DNA from: Streptomyces sp. NBRC 110028
GTDB lineage: Bacteria > Actinomycetota > Actinomycetes > Streptomycetales > Streptomycetaceae
Assembly: GCF_001417735.1 (NCBI RefSeq)
Contig: NZ_BBUZ01000034.1
Span: forward strand, 124,001 to 188,000
DNA length: 64,000 nucleotides
Direction: 5' to 3'
Shown one piece after another: positions 61,161 through 64,000 of the stretch (position 1 is the first letter of the stretch; every line of letters begins with the position of its first letter). A model generated the notes under the pieces. That model did no database searches and was not told the origin of the DNA. It worked only from the letters and a program-made list of their open reading frames with translations. The position numbers and the translations under genes were made by a program.

Positions 61161-63164
61161 ATGTTGCCGCGCACCCCACGCCCCGGCCCGCGCCCCCGCG
61201 TCAGCGTGATCGTCCCCGCCCGCGACGCCATGCCCACCCTGACCCGCGCCCTCACCTCCGCCATGGAGCAGACCATAGGCATCGCCCGGCTGGAGATCAT
61301 CGCGATCGACGCCGGGTCGACGGACGGCACCGCCGAGGAGCTGGACCGGCTGGCGGCCGACTGCCCCGCCCTCAAGGTCGTCCACCAGGAGCCCGGCGAC
61401 GGCCCGGGCAGACCCCGCAACACCGGCCTCGACCTCGCCCGCGGCGACTACGTCTTCTTCCTCGACGCCGACGGCCACCTCGGCCCCGACGCGCTGCGCC
61501 GCATGGTCGCCATGGCCGACCAGAACGGCACCGACGTCGTCCTCGGCAAGATGGCCTCCCCCACCGGGCGCGGCGTCCCCCGGGCGGCGTTCCGCCACAA
61601 CCAGCTGCGCACCGACGTCCTCGGCTCGCACGCCTACTCCACCCTCGCCCCCTGGAAGCTGTTCCGCCGCTCCCTCATCGAACGGTTCCAGCTGCGGTTC
61701 CCGGAACACTGCCGTGCCGACGAGGAGCAGCCCTTCACCGCGGCCGCCTACCTCAACGCCTCCGGCATCTCCGTCGTCGCCGACTACGACTGCTACCACC
61801 TCGACCGCCGCGAGGCCCCGCAGAACCCAGCCCGCCGCGGCCTCACCGACCGCATCGACGCCATCCGGCTGCTGTTCCAGACCGCCGCCCGCTACACCCA
61901 GCCCGGTCCGCGCCGCGACCATGTGATGCGGCGCCACATCCGCCGGGAGCTGTGCGGCGCGCTGCGCGCCCTGCCCCGCGAGGACGAGGCCGAGGCCCGG
62001 ACGCGGTTCTTCCCCGAGCTGCGCCGCTGGGCGACCGACCACTGCTCGGACGCGCTCTTCCGCACCCTCACCGCGCCCGAGCGGCTGATGGTCCATCTGC
62101 TGCGCACCGGCCGCTTCGACGATCTGCTGAGCGTCATCCGCACCGCCAAGGAGGACGCGCGCCGCGGCCGTCTGGTCGAGAAGGGACGCGTGTACTGGCT
62201 GCACCCGTTCTTCCGCGACCCGGCGGCCGAGGTCCCCGACGACTGCTTCGACGTCACCGACCGGCTGCCGGTCCGCCACCACCTCACCGGCGCGGCCTGG
62301 TGCGGCGGCTCCACACTGCGGGTCCGCGGCCGGGCCGAGGTCACGGGCCTGGACGCCGGGCCGGAGGACCACACCGAACTGATACTCCGCCACCGCGAGA
62401 CCCGGGACGAACTGTGCGTACCGGTCTCGGCGGCGGACAGCGAGGTGGAGGGCGAGTTCGAGGCGGACGTCGACATCGCCGCCGCCGGCGGCGGCGCCCC
62501 GCTGCGCCCGGGCGTGTGGGACGTCTACCTCGACGTACGCGCCGAGGGCGTCAGCCGCACCATACGGTTCGGCAGCCGCCACGCCGAGGGGCTCGACATC
62601 GGCACCGCGCGCCGGGTGGTGACCGCGGGCCCCGGCCTGCGCGCCCGCGTCACGCCGTACTTCACCACCCCGTACGGCAACCTCTCCCTCGACATCGGCC
62701 CGGCCCCGCGCGGCGCGCCCTGCGAGGTGACCGAGGCGCTGTGGCACCCGTCCGACAAGGGCACGCTGGTCGTCGCCGGGCGGCTGCTGCCGCCGGGCTC
62801 GCCGCCCCGCGACCGGGTGCTGCGGCTGCGCGCCGAGCACACCGACGGCCGCGTCCTGGACCACCCCGTGCGGTACGCGGCGGGCCACCCGGCGGGCGCG
62901 TTCACCGCCCGGCTGCCGGTGCGCGACCTCGGCCGGGGCCGCTGGACGGTGACGCTCGCCCTCGTCGGCCACGGCGACGGCCCGCCGTGCGCCGCCCCCG
63001 TGCCGCCGCCCGAGCGGCTGCCCGGCACCCGCTGGCTGCGCCGGGGCCGCCCGTACTACGCCAAGCCGCTCACCGGGCGCGGCGCGGCGACCCTGGAGCT
63101 GCGCATCGCCCCCGTACGCCTGCTCGCCGCAGCCCGCAACCGCCTCGGCCGCCGTTCCCCCTGA
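61161..63164 (+). CDS. family 2 glycosyltransferase with C-terminal surface-polymer domains
   Basis: 667 residues. The GT-A domain (about 15-240) has RVSVIVPARDAMPTL, IIAIDAGSTDGTAEEL, GPGRPRNTGLDLARGDYVFFLDADG (acidic metal site DAD) and ADEEQPFTAAAYLNASG. The remainder is helical, then two beta domains (VWDVYLDVRAEGVSRTIRFG, YFTTPYGNLSLDIGP, and the end RWLRRGRPYYAKPLTG), like the C-terminal parts of TarS-type wall teichoic acid glycosyltransferases. The ATG follows CGGAG. It should decorate the polymer made by the neighbouring genes. The stop codon is 2 bases from that of the convergent gene, with no terminator between. Confidence 0.88.
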   Translation: MLPRTPRPGPRPRVSVIVPARDAMPTLTRALTSAMEQTIGIARLEIIAIDAGSTDGTAEELDRLAADCPALKVVHQEPGDGPGRPRNTGLDLARGDYVFFLDADGHLGPDALRRMVAMADQNGTDVVLGKMASPTGRGVPRAAFRHNQLRTDVLGSHAYSTLAPWKLFRRSLIERFQLRFPEHCRADEEQPFTAAAYLNASGISVVADYDCYHLDRREAPQNPARRGLTDRIDAIRLLFQTAARYTQPGPRRDHVMRRHIRRELCGALRALPREDEAEARTRFFPELRRWATDHCSDALFRTLTAPERLMVHLLRTGRFDDLLSVIRTAKEDARRGRLVEKGRVYWLHPFFRDPAAEVPDDCFDVTDRLPVRHHLTGAAWCGGSTLRVRGRAEVTGLDAGPEDHTELILRHRETRDELCVPVSAADSEVEGEFEADVDIAAAGGGAPLRPGVWDVYLDVRAEGVSRTIRFGSRHAEGLDIGTARRVVTAGPGLRARVTPYFTTPYGNLSLDIGPAPRGAPCEVTEALWHPSDKGTLVVAGRLLPPGSPPRDRVLRLRAEHTDGRVLDHPVRYAAGHPAGAFTARLPVRDLGRGRWTVTLALVGHGDGPPCAAPVPPPERLPGTRWLRRGRPYYAKPLTGRGAATLELRIAPVRLLAAARNRLGRRSP

Positions 63165-63166
63165 AG

Positions 63167-64000
63167 TTACCGGGCCCGGCGGCGCACCCGGCGGCTCCGG
63201 GCCCGCCGCAGCCGCCGCCGCACCCCCGCGGCGACCCTGATCGGCGCGACGTCCAGGGCGAGCGCCGGGGCCGATCGCGGGGTGAGGGGTTTGGCGTAGT
63301 ACGGGCGGCCGAAGCGGAACCAGCGGGTCGAGGCCAGGTTGCCCACGCAGGGCACGACGACGGTGCGGTCCTCCAGGAGCAGCGTCAGCGTCCAGCGGCC
63401 CGCCGTCAGCTGACCGACGGGCAGCAGGGCGGTGAAGTCACCGCAGGCGCCGCCCCGCTCGAACCGGGCCGCCACCTCGCGCACCGCGCCCGTCCCGCTC
63501 TCGGCGCGCAGCCGCACCCCGCCCCGGTACTCACCGGTCAGCCGCCCGCCGACGATCAGGACGCTCTTCCTGGCGCCGTGCCACGCGGTCCGGGTCACCC
63601 GGCACGGGGCGTCGTCGGGGGCGTGGGCGACCTCGCCGACGTCGAGCGAGAGATTGCCGTACGGGGTGAAGTACGGGACGACCACCACGGGTTCGCCCCC
63701 GGGGGTCGTCACGGCGCGCCGGGCCGGCCGGGTGGCCGCACTATCCTCGCGGCTGCCGCCGAACCGCACGACGCGGCTGACGCCCTGGGCGCGGACGTCG
63801 AGGTAGAGGTTCCACAGGCCGCGTTCCAGCGGCGCGCCGCCGTCGGCGGTGGCCGGGTCGATGACGGCGGCGAAACCGGACGTCCCGGGGGTGTGTGTCG
63901 CGGGCACCCGGATCTCGAGCCGGTCGGCCTCGTACTTGCGCAGGATGACGTCCGTGCCCGCGTCGATCGCGTCGATGCCCTCGATGGCGGCCCGGCCGGT
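63167..64000 (-). CDS. paralogous glycosyltransferase C-terminal part (5' end outside window)
   Basis: The frame is open to the window edge; 277 residues are visible. It ends with the same domains as its convergent neighbour: LWNLYLDVRAQGVSRVVRFG, YFTPYGNLSLDVGEV, STRWFRFGRPYYAKPLTPRSA, then a basic tail (RRRLRRARSRRVRRRAR). The edge residues ILRKYEADRLEIRV belong to the preceding beta domain. An internal GTG at 63907 is not the start, because homology continues upstream. Probably a second surface-polymer glycosyltransferase with a family 2 catalytic domain beyond the edge. Confidence 0.8.
   Translation of the reverse strand, partial: TGRAAIEGIDAIDAGTDVILRKYEADRLEIRVPATHTPGTSGFAAVIDPATADGGAPLERGLWNLYLDVRAQGVSRVVRFGGSREDSAATRPARRAVTTPGGEPVVVVPYFTPYGNLSLDVGEVAHAPDDAPCRVTRTAWHGARKSVLIVGGRLTGEYRGGVRLRAESGTGAVREVAARFERGGACGDFTALLPVGQLTAGRWTLTLLLEDRTVVVPCVGNLASTRWFRFGRPYYAKPLTPRSAPALALDVAPIRVAAGVRRRLRRARSRRVRRRAR

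Overview
The window is very GC-rich, with tightly packed genes, many GTG starts, four-base start/stop overlaps and MsiK-dependent-type sugar importers. It also holds sigU/rsuA, nnaR/narK, pkaA/pkaB, ftsEX and an ssrA-smpB block in an order I recall from the Streptomyces coelicolor chromosome (around SCO2943 to SCO2983). I read it as core-to-mid chromosome of a Streptomyces species. Species identity cannot be settled from the sequence alone. Boundaries and starts below come from reading codons, overlaps and Shine-Dalgarno sites; functions come from recognised family motifs.

Left part (1-25.5 kb): a leftward amino-sugar operon (binding protein, two permeases, GH20 hexosaminidase cut by the window edge) sits behind a perfect 21-bp palindrome. 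Then come a resolvase-like protein without the catalytic serine, DUF3039, a decayed MFS fragment, YqgE, murA, the nucleoid protein HU, an ACT-domain malic enzyme, a cold-shock protein and a HelD-type RNA-polymerase-recycling helicase. These are followed by the sigU/rsuA pair, a CGNR regulator, the nitrate/nitrite genes nnaR and narK with a clear GlnR box, and a rightward xyloside operon (binding protein, two permeases, GH31 alpha-xylosidase). A D-Ala-D-Ala carboxypeptidase ends the block.

Accessory middle (25.5-36.7 kb): a graspetide-type RiPP locus (XRE regulator plus a tiny coupled ORF on the left strand; ATPase-precursor fusion, ATP-grasp ligase and PIMT-like methyltransferase on the right strand). 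Next to it is a two-gene conflict/defence-like module (EACC1-like protein plus a caspase-nSTAND-WD40 protein of about 1500 residues). A TetR/DUF4267 divergent pair with repeated CTAG operators follows. The unusual feature of the RiPP locus is that the precursor peptide is fused in frame to the C-terminus of a HATPase-type protein.

Right part (36.7-64 kb): tmRNA and smpB, a C-terminal processing protease, ftsX and ftsE, a small zinc-ribbon membrane protein, an LAETG surface protein, and prfB with a stray copy of its own 3' end downstream. Two Ser/Thr kinases (pkaB, pkaA) lie beside a large FHA-FtsK/SpoIIIE fusion. A third sugar importer (AglEFG-like) has a permease with a long extracytoplasmic insert. 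The last genes form a cell-surface glycan cluster: Stealth phosphotransferase, FkbM methyltransferase, TagF-like transferase and two convergent glycosyltransferases sharing a C-terminal region, the last cut by the window edge. None of the three sugar importers has a local ATPase gene, which fits sharing one ATPase encoded elsewhere.
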